Positions 24,332 to 34,394 of a stretch of 64,000 nucleotides of DNA are shown piece by piece (positions within the stretch are counted from its first letter, which is position 1; the number at the start of each line of letters is the position of its first letter). The translations under genes and the position numbers were made by a program. The DNA is taken from assembly GCA_038373865.1 (NCBI GenBank), contig JAXGGA010002389.1, positions 43,501-107,500 of the forward strand, given 5' to 3'. The notes under the pieces are model-generated. The model did not search any database, was not told the DNA's origin, and worked only from the letters and a program-made list of their open reading frames with translations. This stretch comes from Uloborus plumipes (taxonomy: Eukaryota; Arthropoda; Arachnida; Araneae; Uloboridae).

Positions 24332-26276
24332 TACCCTGATAGCACAGTGACCAAAATGTGACGCTTTTGTGACCCGTGACGCTCGTCACAAGCGCGGTCG
24401 CAACCACGTCACCGCGACTTACGAATGTCCGACCGCGGTGACGTCACAATGCGACTTTACAGTGACGGCGCATGACGACCCAATTGCAACCGAGGTCACC
24501 TAGTGACGGTTTGGCGACCTCACATCGCAGTTACAGCGACCGATGTGACCAGTCAGTGACCTGTGTGTGAAGTTGCGGCGGCGTCACAATGCGACTTCAC
24601 AGTGACGGCGCCCGACGACCTGTCATAAAATATTTTTTTTAATTTTGAAAAAATAAAAGAGTCTTTTACTGACATCAGAAATCACTGATATAAGAACCTG
24701 GATTGAATCAACATACTTTCCGCCAAACGTTACGCTGCGAAACCCATTGTCCCACGCCTGGAATCGAACCCGGGTCGTCTGGATGCAAGCCAAGAATTCT
24801 AACCACTATACTAGACGAGAGTTACAAGAGGAAACTCAAAAAGTAAAGAGCTGCTGAAGGTCACATTGTGGTCACAAAGTGAGTCACATCCACGTCGATG
24901 TGACAGTTTTAAGTCACAATGCGACTTTACCACGACGTCAGAGAAAAGTCCCACTCGCGTCTTCAGGCGTTGCTAATGCAATGCTTTTGTGACCCTCGCA
25001 TGCGTCACAAGTGAAGTCGCTACCAAGTTACTTACGAATGTCAGCAACGGCGACTTCACAATGCGACTTTACAGTGACAACGCCTGACGACCCAATTGCA
25101 ACCTAGGTCTCCCAGTGACGGTTTAGCGACCTCACATCACAGTCACAGCGACCGATGTGACCAGTCAGTGACGTACGCGTGAAGTCGCGGCAGCGTCACA
25201 GTGCGACTTCACAGCGACGGCACCTGAGGACTTCTCCGCCTTGTGACTTCTCCGCGAGCTGATACTCGTAAGTTGCTGCCACATCTTTGCGACTTCGCTT
25301 GTGAGGTATCACAAAAGCGTCTTATTTTGGTCACTGTGCAATTCGTAGTCACATCCCCGTTTGTTGCGACTTTTTTAAATCGCAATAATGCTTTGAAGAA
25401 TTTCATTTAAAAGTCACAAATAAGGCGCAAAACCAGCACTAAGTGACATCGACTGCCTTCGTGCTACCAGGCGTCGTCACTGCAACATCGCACTTGTGAT
25501 GTCGCCGCGAATTTTCATTCGTAAGTTGCAGCCACCTCTTTGGGACTTTACTTGTGACGTACCCGAGTCACAAAAGCGTCTTATTTTTGTCACTGTGCTA
25601 TTCATAATCATACCCCGTTTTCGCATCTGCTGTAAATCACTACAGGGCTTTACAGCGACGTCATTTAAAGGTCACAAGTAAGTAAAGAAATTTGATAGTG
25701 ACAATGATGAGAAGCCGCATAACCGATACAAACTGATCGCATCACTATCAAAACGTCGCATCAAATACACAATTACACGACAACGGTTTCCGTGACTGTG
25801 TCATGTCGTCACGGAATAGTCACAAATTGTCCAAAATTGCATTGACGTTGTAAGGGCCGTCACTGCAATTTTGACGTCATCACGGATTGACATTTGCAAG
25901 TGGTTGTCACTTGGTCGCTTTTGTTACTGCTGTCTGTTAGAAAGTGATTGAGGCTCTTAAAAATTTTTTTTTGACTGATTTTTTAACGTAAAATTATTAA
26001 TTCGGTATTATTAATTCGGTCTTCAATCGGTAAAAAAATATTTTAATGAAAATTCACATTAAGGTCACAATGTGACGTCTCCACAACATTACATTGTGAC
26101 CAGTCACTATTCAGCTGTCACAGCGACGTTGTAGTGAAGTCACACGCAAATGTCGCAAACGAGTCACAATGTGACTTTTGTGCGTCGTCACAATTGAGTC
26201 ACGGTGTGACTGTGACGCTTGTGACTCGCAGTGACGTCACTGTGACTTATCCGTGACACATTATGCTATTAGGGTA
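24332..26276. mobile_element. gtgac/gtcac-dense element with TIRs
   Basis: The ends are taccctgatagca (24332-24344) and, from the right, taccctaatagca (26276-26264), a 13-bp TIR with one mismatch. The interior is far richer in GC than its surroundings and is packed with gtgac and gtcac: I count 15 in 24346-24605, where about 0.6 would be expected by chance. Two blocks, 24363-24620 and 24983-25231, are diverged direct copies. The sequence gtcacaaaagcgtctta followed by gtcactgtgc occurs near 25310 and 25577 and is the inverse of the left end at 24342-24372, so the element is a mosaic of direct and inverted parts. No long ORF. It carries a tRNA-like sequence at 24750-24820. I do not recognise the family. 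Confidence 0.7.
24750..24820 (-). pseudogene. tRNA-like sequence (anticodon position TGC)
   Basis: The minus strand folds as a 71-nt cloverleaf. The acceptor arms tctcgtc/cgtggga pair with three wobble pairs and one mismatch. The D arm contains gtatagtggttag. The anticodon loop is cttgcat (anticodon TGC, alanine by position). The T arm has gggttcgattcc with one stem mismatch. The D arm and T arm fit pol III A and B boxes. The weak acceptor and its place inside a TE argue for a tRNA-derived relic. The anticodon does not match the body, which looks more Asp/Glu/Gly-like. Confidence 0.5.
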
Positions 26277-29200
26277 TCTGTCATATGAGGTATGCTATAG
26301 CAAAATCAGTTAAAACCATGCTTTGCTTTTTTGCTTTTCAGTTACTTTACTATTTTGCTTTTTGATTCTCTCCTCACTCATTTTTTTTTGTTGTTTAGTT
26401 TCGAAAAAAAAGAAAAACAAACAAAAAAACAAAAAATAAAAATAAATAAAGAAATAAATAAACTGCAGTACAAAGTGTTACCAAGTATATTTTCATACAA
26501 CTCAAGAGGTTGTTTCTTTTTTACATATCTTTCTTTTTGGATTTAATTTTTTCAAACAAATTGTTTAAAATTAAAGTACAATTTCAACTGAAAAAGATTT
26601 AAATGACGCACAGTCGTACTTTCATATGACATAGGTATTCAATATGAGTGAGCAAAAGTTTTACAAAATAGCCAGCTTTTTTAAATGGTGTTCTTTAATT
26701 TAGGAGGAATTCAAGAGGTGGGATTGGAACGACGAAGTAGATTCAACTCTTATAGAATTCGATTACTTGTATATACCTATAACAAAGCCAGAAATTTCCG
26801 CACCCCCCCCCCTAAAGAAAATGTTTCGCTGAGCTACTGGTAGATAAAGTTCGATCGAATAGAACACAATCGAGTTGAATCAGGCTTTAAAGCTTCTTTG
26901 GCTTCATTCGGTATGATTATTAGCAGATTTGCTATTTTCTGTCAAATTTATTGGATAATGAAGTATATAAATACCTTTGTGCAACAAATGAAAGAAAAAA
27001 TACAATATGTCTGCAGTACTGTCTGTTTGCATTTTGTGCGCCTGGCAGTCACGGATGCTTCCATTTGAAAAAGGGGAGATAAGTTTAGGATGCGCACTTT
27101 CCGATGCCTTCAGTTTTCGCTCGCTTGCTACTTCCTCATTGCATTTTCCCCCTATTTCGAGACAGTCTGAGGAGACTTGGCGCGTGCGCAGATACGACGG
27201 AGGTTTCGCGAAAAAATGTTAGACAGTATCCCTGCGTATTTGTATTTCTTTAACGAAGTATTTTTTTTATATATTGGATATTATTCAAAATACTTATAAT
27301 GTTGGTTTAGCATTGTATAAATGATGGTGCTAGGTAATAGAGAATATTTGTTTTCTGGTCCATTCAACTAAATTTTATTCGATTCGATCTAATTATATCT
27401 ACCCGCTTCTAAGCGAGGAATTTTCTTCTGTGGAAAAAAGGAAATTGCTGGTTGCGCGATTGGTACATGAAAATTCATTGTATTCAATTCGATTGAATTG
27501 CGTAAAGCTGAACGAATTCTTTATTTCTTAGACTTAAGTCTGAGGTAATCCATGTTCTTAAATCGTATTTCCACCTGTTTGCTATACTAAACCATGAATA
27601 TTATTTCTAGAAATATTGTTTCACATTAAATACATTTTATCCCACCGTAGCTCTATGTATTTTTCCATGGCATTCAAAGTTATCTAATATCATGAAAAAT
27701 ATTTTTTTCACTTTTGAGTCTGTAAGATTTGATAAAAAAAGATCTACAACTTAATTTCAGAAAAGTGCTCAATTAAAAATAGGAATGCTAAGAGACACTG
27801 GATTAAGCAAGAATGAGAATTACTTTCGGAGTACTGAAAAATATGCAGTATTCTTATTAACACATTATTTCGTTATTTTCATGATTAAAAAAACGTTTGT
27901 CAGGTAAGATAAAGCTGACATATGTTTACTTGCGTTATAAAAAGCTAAATTAAAACTTCAACAAGAAATAAACAAATAAAGCACTGAATTAAAAAATAAG
28001 GTTTAATCATTAAAAGTTTAAACATTGCTCATTCTGCATCCGCAAAGCATCCAAAATATTTTTTGTGAATTAAAAATAGTGCTTAACTATATGGGAAATG
28101 TATGCGTTAGTGACTTGTCCAGTTTTTTCAAAAAAAAAATACGGCAATAGGAAAAAACGGAAAAACAGAGCGACTGTTTTCCCAACGGTTCTTGTAAAAA
28201 TTATTCTTTTTGAATTGAACTTTTTTTCGAAGACTTTTTAGAGCATACTGAATGTACTTGTTTAATTATTTATAAGGAGATGGTGTGGTAATAAAAAGGG
28301 TAAGAGACAACAACATGACAATGTTTTGTTTTCAAGTATTCTATGCTATATTAACCCCCAAAGAGCAGCGAATAAATAAACGCCTTCATAAGTAAATAAA
28401 TAAATATGGTTAGCCGCCTTTTTGAAATTCTCTCATATTTACACGTCATTTAAATATCATTATGCGAACACATGAATAATTTTCCTTATTTTTATGCGCT
28501 GTCTCAAAATGGAGAAATTCCTGCAGAAAAATTGTACAACTCAAACAAAAAGCAAAATACTCTGGAGAATTTTCTTTTTTTCATCCTCTCGTATGTGTCT
28601 TGCTGCTCTTTATGTTGTCGTCATAAACTAAGGAAAAAGAAATTCCTTTTATTGCCCATTTTATTCATTTTGCCTCAAAGACAAACAAGTCGATAAGAAA
28701 TGACATAAAATAATAGAAAAATCGGGTGGAATTTTTATCCTACAATATTCAGTTTCCACTTGAATTATTTCGACACTTCTGCTGTTTTTATCTCATTGTA
28801 TGTATTGCCAACCGCGTTTATTCTATCTTACATTATGCATGCGATTTCGAGCGTCAAAATGGAAGAAAAAAAAGCATCCTTGCCTTGCAAGTCTGAGGTC
28901 TTTTTTTATTATTCTCCATTCTTAGAAGATGTTCAGTTTTATCGGACGGTATAAAAACATTGAGCTGTTTTATGGGTCAGCCGTTTTTGGTAGTTTATAT
29001 ATTCACCAAATAGCACCGGTTATTCTTTCCTAGAAAATGAAAAAGGAGATAAAATTTAGCTCCAAAAAGTCTTTTATATATATAACGTTTTTTTCCGTCC
29101 TCGCTCGGATTAGTTTGAACCGTACGTGTCAAGTTAAAAATAATTTTGGCTTGTTATTTATTGCTCAGAACATTATCTGTGCCTTCAGCAAAACTTCTTT

Positions 29201-29623
29201 TCACATCATAAGGAAGCAGTGGAAGAATTTAGTGCATAAGGTATAAAATTGTTTTTATCACTTTCGTGTTCAAACTTGAGCAGTTAAATTATTCCCTGTA
29301 TTTCTTAAAGAAATGGGTGGAGACATTTTTATCCTTTACAGATATAAAGGCATTATTTTTGTTTTTATTAATTTTTAAACTAAGTATGAATGAAATTGGA
29401 AAGAAACTTTTTCCTTATTATGCTTATTTTGAGTGCTGAAAGCAGAGCCGGAAAGGACATTACTGCTGATAAAGACTTTAAAATTGCTTTTGGAAAAAAA
29501 AGTCCCGTTAAGTACGAGTTAGGAGCACGATGACACATTAGATGGATTGAAGCATATAAGAAATGCTGCTTTTTTGAAGATTAATTAGTAATGTAAGAAT
29601 GAAGGCTTTCACGGCCGGAGTAA
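26277..29623. other. AT-rich stretch, no gene recognised
   Basis: Most of this is featureless. A patch at about 27030-27225 is less AT-rich and includes ggcgcgtgcgcag, close to an NRF-1-type palindrome (27179-27191). The 71-codon ORF through it has no recognisable domain. A poly-C run lies at about 26803-26813. Confidence 0.4.
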
Positions 29624-29970
29624 ATACTAGTTACGGATTCCGGGCTGTTGTGCCGTGGTCTGAATGGCTTTAATCCATACGTTTCGATCGCAACTGCGGC
29701 GGTCATCTTCAATGGGTGTCGTTGATTAATTTGGCGACTGATGCGAAATTTTCAAACTGCAAGATTAGACATTTTTATCTTTTACATATATAAAGGCATT
29801 ATTTTTGTTGCATTTAACTGCAATTCAAATCTTGCAGTTTGACAATTTCGCATCAGTCGCCAAATTAATCAACGACACCCATTGAAGATGACCGCCGCAG
29901 TTGCGATCGAAACGTATGGATTAAAGCCATTCAGACCACGGCACAACAGCCCGGAATCCGTAACTAGTAT
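29624..29970. repeat. Foldback with 143-bp arms
   Basis: The arms 29624-29766 and 29828-29970 are inverse copies with very few differences, separated by about 61 bp. The outer ends read atactagttacggattccg and the arms include cgtttcgatcgcaactgcgg. The sequence ggctttcacggccgg just outside the left arm is not in the right arm. The arms may come from a larger repeat family whose single copies contain this 'cggattccgggctgttgtgc' block. Non-coding. Confidence 0.85.
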
Positions 29971-30158
29971 ATAATTTAGTAATGTTCAAATAATATGAAT
30001 TGAATTCCCAATAAAAGAAATTCAAATAATAAACAAGAAAAATATGACAAGAAAAAAGAAATACTTAACATTATAATATATATTTAAAAGCTTTGGGACA
30101 CTCATGCAGAATCGAAGGATCCCGCCGCATTGAACCCCTAGTGTAGGTGTGTGTGTGT

Positions 30159-33138
30159 TAGGGTGGAGTGAAAAAAAAAAAGTTTAGCGCAATTAATTAG
30201 CCTGTATGCGGAAAAGTTGCCCCCTATAGGTGTAACCATATCTCTGAAGTTTTAGCTTCCTACGAAGTTATCTTCATCTGCCTATTTACCATAGAAAATT
30301 CTATAAAATCGTTATATTTAAGGAAGTTTAATGCCGCTCTTTGCATGGTTTTCGACGAGAAAAGAAAACAAGATCGCGTCAGGTAAAGATGACTGCATAA
30401 CAAGTTTCATTACAACTCCTATAATTTGTCTTTAAATATTTCGGTTAGTTGTCTTCCGGAACTTCACAATATTGTCTTTTAGTTTCAAACTTAGGCAACA
30501 AAATTCTCGATGCTATCCTTGATCTAATAAATTCGTCCAGAGCGTCACTGCCACATACAGCTGCTGATGTATAAGTAACTATTTTCATACAGCGCTCTAC
30601 TTCTTGTGAATGGCACGGATATTTTAAAATATTAATATCCTCAGGAATATCCAGAATCATCATCTAGTTCATTTCCTTAGAAGAAATAGACTTCGTAATC
30701 GGGTGCTTGGTAAAGTTAACTGAGTTCCAGTCAATTTAATCCATATAGTTATCTACGTTGAAATGTACAATGAATCTTTGAAGGCCCAAATTTCTCACGT
30801 GTATTCGATCATCAGACAGCATAGATAGTATAATTTTCTGCGGATTCCCAAAATAAACGTTTCATCGCAGTGTTTTATCTACTATATTCTTTAGCTCTTT
30901 AGGTAGAAATTAAGATTTTTTTATTATGCTGTAAAAATGCTGACTACCATACCGACATGATGATTTAGATTTAATACCAAACACCATGCATGCCTATTCT
31001 AATAACATATTGTGTTAATATTCTCAAGTTCTCCGATGGGGCGCAAAATTCTATTTGCTTTCGTTAGCCATCTGGCATGACTCATTTTTCTGGAGCATTT
31101 GGTGACAAGTTGAACGGAATTTTCAGTTCACATTTCGTTGGGATACCGCTGGTCCGTATTAAGTTCATTAAAGGCAATCTCGGGCGAAGTTACTTCTATC
31201 CTTTCAAAAGTGAACTACAGGCATACCTTCACAAGATTCTAGTTTCCCCCCAATGTTTCTACAAAACCCTTTAGGGGCTGTAATTGTTCCATCAAAATGC
31301 TTTATTAGATGACGTATCGGTAATTCATTAGTATGTAATAAGCAAATAAAGCATTATAAAGGTCGTCCAACAGAGAGCTCAATTTGTCTTATTAAACCAT
31401 TTTTAGATCCTGTATTGACCACTGTTCCGTTACACGGTTGTACCTTAGAAATGTCAGCACTTTTCTCTAAAAAACTTAATATGCTAATTTTTATGCCATT
31501 TAAACTACTAGATTTGGGAGTGACATGGTCAACATTTTTAGATCCAGGCTCTAAAACTAAAGCAATATGCTCTTCTGTGATTGTTCTTTTAGCTCACCTT
31601 TTTCCTTCCTTAATTTGAATTAAACTCTTGTCTTTTTGTCTGTCGAAGTACAATCCATATTCTTCTGATGAAGAGAGTTCTTCATTATTTCTTTTCAAAT
31701 CAAGACAGTTTTTATTCCTTTCCTTTCTAATTTTACTACGATCGACTACTTTAGAAGAATCTTCTTTCGTAATTATTCCTATATCTTGCAAAGCAGCATT
31801 TATGAGGATTGAAGCTGACCTATAGGGCACACCAGTACTGTCACAGGCCTGTGCTACATTTGGAATTATAGTTCTAATTTGCGAAGTTGAAAGAGAATCT
31901 TGTCTTATAACTGTGCTTTTTGTTTTAAGTTGTTCATAGGCACAGAAATCGTTTCTTTATTTTCGTGAGAAGAGTTAGAAAAATTCAAAATATGTCCTGT
32001 ATTAGAAGTAGAAAGTCTACCCTTTGTTTCCACAATATCTTGCAGTTGAGTATTTTTAGCTCTTTCAGCTGCTCTGTCATTCCGTTTTAATCCATTTTCA
32101 ATCATTTTGCTTGCTTTTGTATCAACATTTCCAATTATCATTTTACCTAGTGTTCTTTGATCCGTTAAAAATGCCCTTTCATCTATACGAACTTTAATTT
32201 TGCAAGAACAGAGAACAAAATCCTTGTATTTTCGTAATGAAATATCAAAAAGATTTTGCTCAAATGATTCTCTAAAAGACACAACCTTTTTGAAAAAAAC
32301 AAAAAAAGTACATCTTTTTGTTTTAAATTCGTTTTAACATTACGATATTTCGTATAGTATTATCTTACCTTAGATTATATTTGTTGATCGATATAGAAGG
32401 AAGTGAACTTTTCCCCCATAAGCATTTAAGATCATTCCGTACACGGGAACACACATCTATATAAGCAGGTTCCTTTTGATTTGCTTATAAAAATTATAGG
32501 CGTATGTATAAATTATGTCTTATAACACCCGAATACGTATGTAGAATATTATGTTTGAAGATTTCAAGAGTTCCAAACAATGGACTTCAGTCTTGTGATC
32601 GAGTCTTGGGCATTTTGAAATGCCCTAAGTAACGTGTGATAACTACATGGAAGTACTCACGTGGACGGGAAAAAATGGCTTACACGTAAAATAAACTAAA
32701 AAGAACGTTCTAACGATAGGAGTTCAACTAACTCGAAGAAAAAAACAGCAATTGATAGTAGCAAAATAAGTGAACGTAAACATTGGGCTGCCAGGAAGAG
32801 CACGTGCGGTGCGCAAGCGCTATGTACAGTTATACACTTAAAGATCATCCTACAATTTCCAAGGTCATTCACTTATTAACTGACTATTTATTTCAAATAA
32901 TAAAGTTTAGTGCCGATCATTCGTAACTTCAAATGAGAGATGTTATACTTTTATCATTTCGTTTTTGCCATATAGGTGAGAAATTAAGCAAAATACTTAA
33001 AATTCAAGGCCAGATAGGCAGATAAAGATATTATTTTATTTTGCTAAAATTTTGCACAATAAATAAGCTTCATAAGGGGCAACTTTTCCGCACCCAGGCT
33101 AAACTTATTTTGTACTTTTATTTTTTCACTCCACCCTA
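30159..33138 (-). mobile_element. Decayed hAT-like DNA transposon, 3 kb
   Basis: The TIRs are tagggtggagtgaaaaa (30159 inward) and the inverse at 33138; they continue with gtttagc and gcggaaaagttgcccc in both ends, about 70 bp in all. Each side is followed by gtgtgtgt, which fits an 8-bp target duplication, but the site is a GT microsatellite so this is not decisive. The first five bases TAGGG fit the hAT pattern YARNG. The minus strand holds a broken protein gene, annotated separately. Confidence 0.65.
30445..32282 (-). pseudogene. Transposon-encoded protein, frameshifted and stopped
   Basis: Fragments in several frames line up in order on the minus strand. 32282-31905 gives a 125-codon N-terminal part. 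31830-31594 gives a part containing DRSKIRKERNKN and GLYFDRQKDKSL. About 31570-31375 continues with EEHIALVLEPGSK, PCNGTVVNTGSKNGLIRQIE and VGRPL, then stops. 30663-30445 gives YPCHSQEVERCMKIVTYTSA, RSRIASRILLPKFETKRQY and the stop. I recall this set of motifs from a widespread uncharacterised arthropod/cnidarian protein family that appears TE-encoded, usually with CDGT where this copy has CNGT. The TIR type suggests a hAT-like transposase; that link is inference. Multiple breaks mean it is inactive. Confidence 0.6.
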
Positions 33139-33168
33139 GTGTGTGTGTAGTATGGACGCTATCACCAG

Positions 33169-33210
33169 AGCGGAGGCCGAGGACCAGAAAAGGAACTGTA
33201 CCAGGAGCAG
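33169..33210 (+). CDS. Candidate internal exon A (14 codons)
   Basis: The sequence reads SGGRGPEKELYQEQ between a CAG at 33166-33168 and a good donor CAG|GTGAAT at 33211. In phase 0 it joins the open frame of the next candidate exon. The acceptor has a poor pyrimidine tract, and the hAT-like element ends only 30 bp upstream, so the true left part of this exon may have been displaced by that insertion. The frame stays open leftwards to a stop at 33148. Alternative: an ATG at 33152 in another frame could start a short first exon with the same donor. It is supported only by splice signals and by composition less AT-rich than its surroundings. Confidence 0.3.
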
Positions 33211-33417
33211 GTGAATGGGCATAGTGACTCCGTGTTTAATCTGAAAAGCAAACCGCAACTGTACCTACGGTTGAAAATGAGATTAAACAGCAACTCGTTA
33301 TTGCTCAAGAAAACTAATATTTTAAGAGATGGCGACTCTCGTGCTCCCCCTCTTTTAGCTATAGCACTCATCTTGTATCATAATAATATTCTCAATCTCT
33401 GTTAATGTAAATTTCAG

Positions 33418-33524
33418 ATCAAGAAGCTTTTTGTCGCTGAGGGCAAAAACAAATTATCTTCGATATCAGCTGATGATGATGAGAATAAGTCTGCCAGAGC
33501 AAAAATATGTCATGTTTTTCAGCA
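33418..33524 (+). CDS. Candidate internal exon B (35 codons)
   Basis: The exon is bounded by the acceptor tgtaaatttcag and the strong donor CA|GTAAGTA. In the frame joined to exon A it reads IKKLFVAEGKNKLSS, then a run of acidic residues ISADDDENKS, then ARAKICHVFQ, open throughout, phase 2 at the donor. The composition is protein-like, charged and hydrophilic, with no recognised domain. The intron from exon A would be 207 bp. A second frame is also open, which weakens the case. I cannot find the next exon. Confidence 0.4.
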
Positions 33525-34179
33525 GTAAGTAAAAAGGTGCTTACATAAACTTTGAAATAACGTCCGAATAAACGTGGCGTCCAGGAAGAATGTCGCACTT
33601 AGAAGGGGTTGTGGGTTTATTTGATTTGTGACATTGTGTGACAAGTGTATGAGGAGAGAAGAAATGCATGACGACACACATTTTGGTTGATATGAAAAAC
33701 ATTGGTTGATATATAAAATTTTAAAACTTCCTTTGTTTTTTTGTTTATCTAGTTCTTATTCCAAGATGATAAAATTTCCATTTTTCTCATCCATTGGTTA
33801 TTTTCCCTCCTCATGTTTCTTTTTTTTTTTTCGTATCGAGAAACATCAAAGCTTATTTAAGCGTATTAAGTTGAGCAGTTTAAAGTTTAGAATTGCAAAA
33901 AAATAATCTTTAGTGTTTAAACTGTGGAATAAAAAACAGCTCGGGTAATTTTCGCAAAATCTAGACAGTCATTTAAGAGAGTATTAATAGAGCGAAAACA
34001 GTAGTTAAGAACTAGTTGTAAATTTCAGCTCAGTTTGGATTACCTTACCTCTATTTCGAATAAAATCCTACTCGGAGGCATAGCCAGAAATGTGGACATC
34101 TTCACATCTCTAACTATGCTTCCAAGTTTTTCATGTTATTGTTGTCTTGTACCATTTAGGCTGACAATTTGTGATGCGC
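33525..34179. other. No gene recognised
   Basis: If exon B is real, this would begin its downstream intron. I see no convincing next exon here. Confidence 0.4.
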
Positions 34180-34394
34180 TGCTTTACTTTTCCAACTGCA
34201 CCGTAATTCGGCGTGAAGTCCGACTACACGCATGCCATAAGGTAGGCAACCTTTCAACAGCACCACAGCACATTCACACAAAGATAGGACAAGAACAGGA
34301 GCAGGAAAAGACATCCACGCGCGAGCCTGGTTTCGAACCTGGGACCTTCTTATCGTGGTCAGTCTTTTCTGACCTCTAGACAAGTTTGTCGGCA
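34180..34394 (-). mobile_element. tRNA-derived SINE, minus strand
   Basis: Read on the minus strand, a tRNA-like head (34394 to about 34313) has an A-box-like tagaggtcag and a perfect B box ggttcgaaacc (34339-34329). A body with cctgttcttgtcctatc and gtgtgaatgtgctgtg follows. It differs from the SINE at 22500. The ORFs on both strands here, including one reading REPGFEPGTF, are translations of the tRNA-like part and are not genes. Confidence 0.65.

Noticed and set aside
24750..24820. Functional tRNA-Ala gene
   Set aside because: Acceptor pairing has three wobbles and a mismatch, the T stem has a mismatch, the body does not look like tRNA-Ala, and it lies inside a TE.
24332..26276. CRISPR array or simple satellite
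   Set aside because: The pentamers have no fixed spacing and occur in both orientations; there are no regular repeat-spacer units, and the block has transposon-like ends.
30159..33138. Firm hAT assignment from the 8-bp flanking repeat
   Set aside because: The flanks are a GT microsatellite, so the 8-bp identity is not independent evidence; kept only as 'hAT-like'.
33162..33405. 69-codon minus ORF and 64-codon plus ORF over the candidate intron
   Set aside because: The plus ORF is read-through of exon A into the intron. The minus ORF is its shadow.
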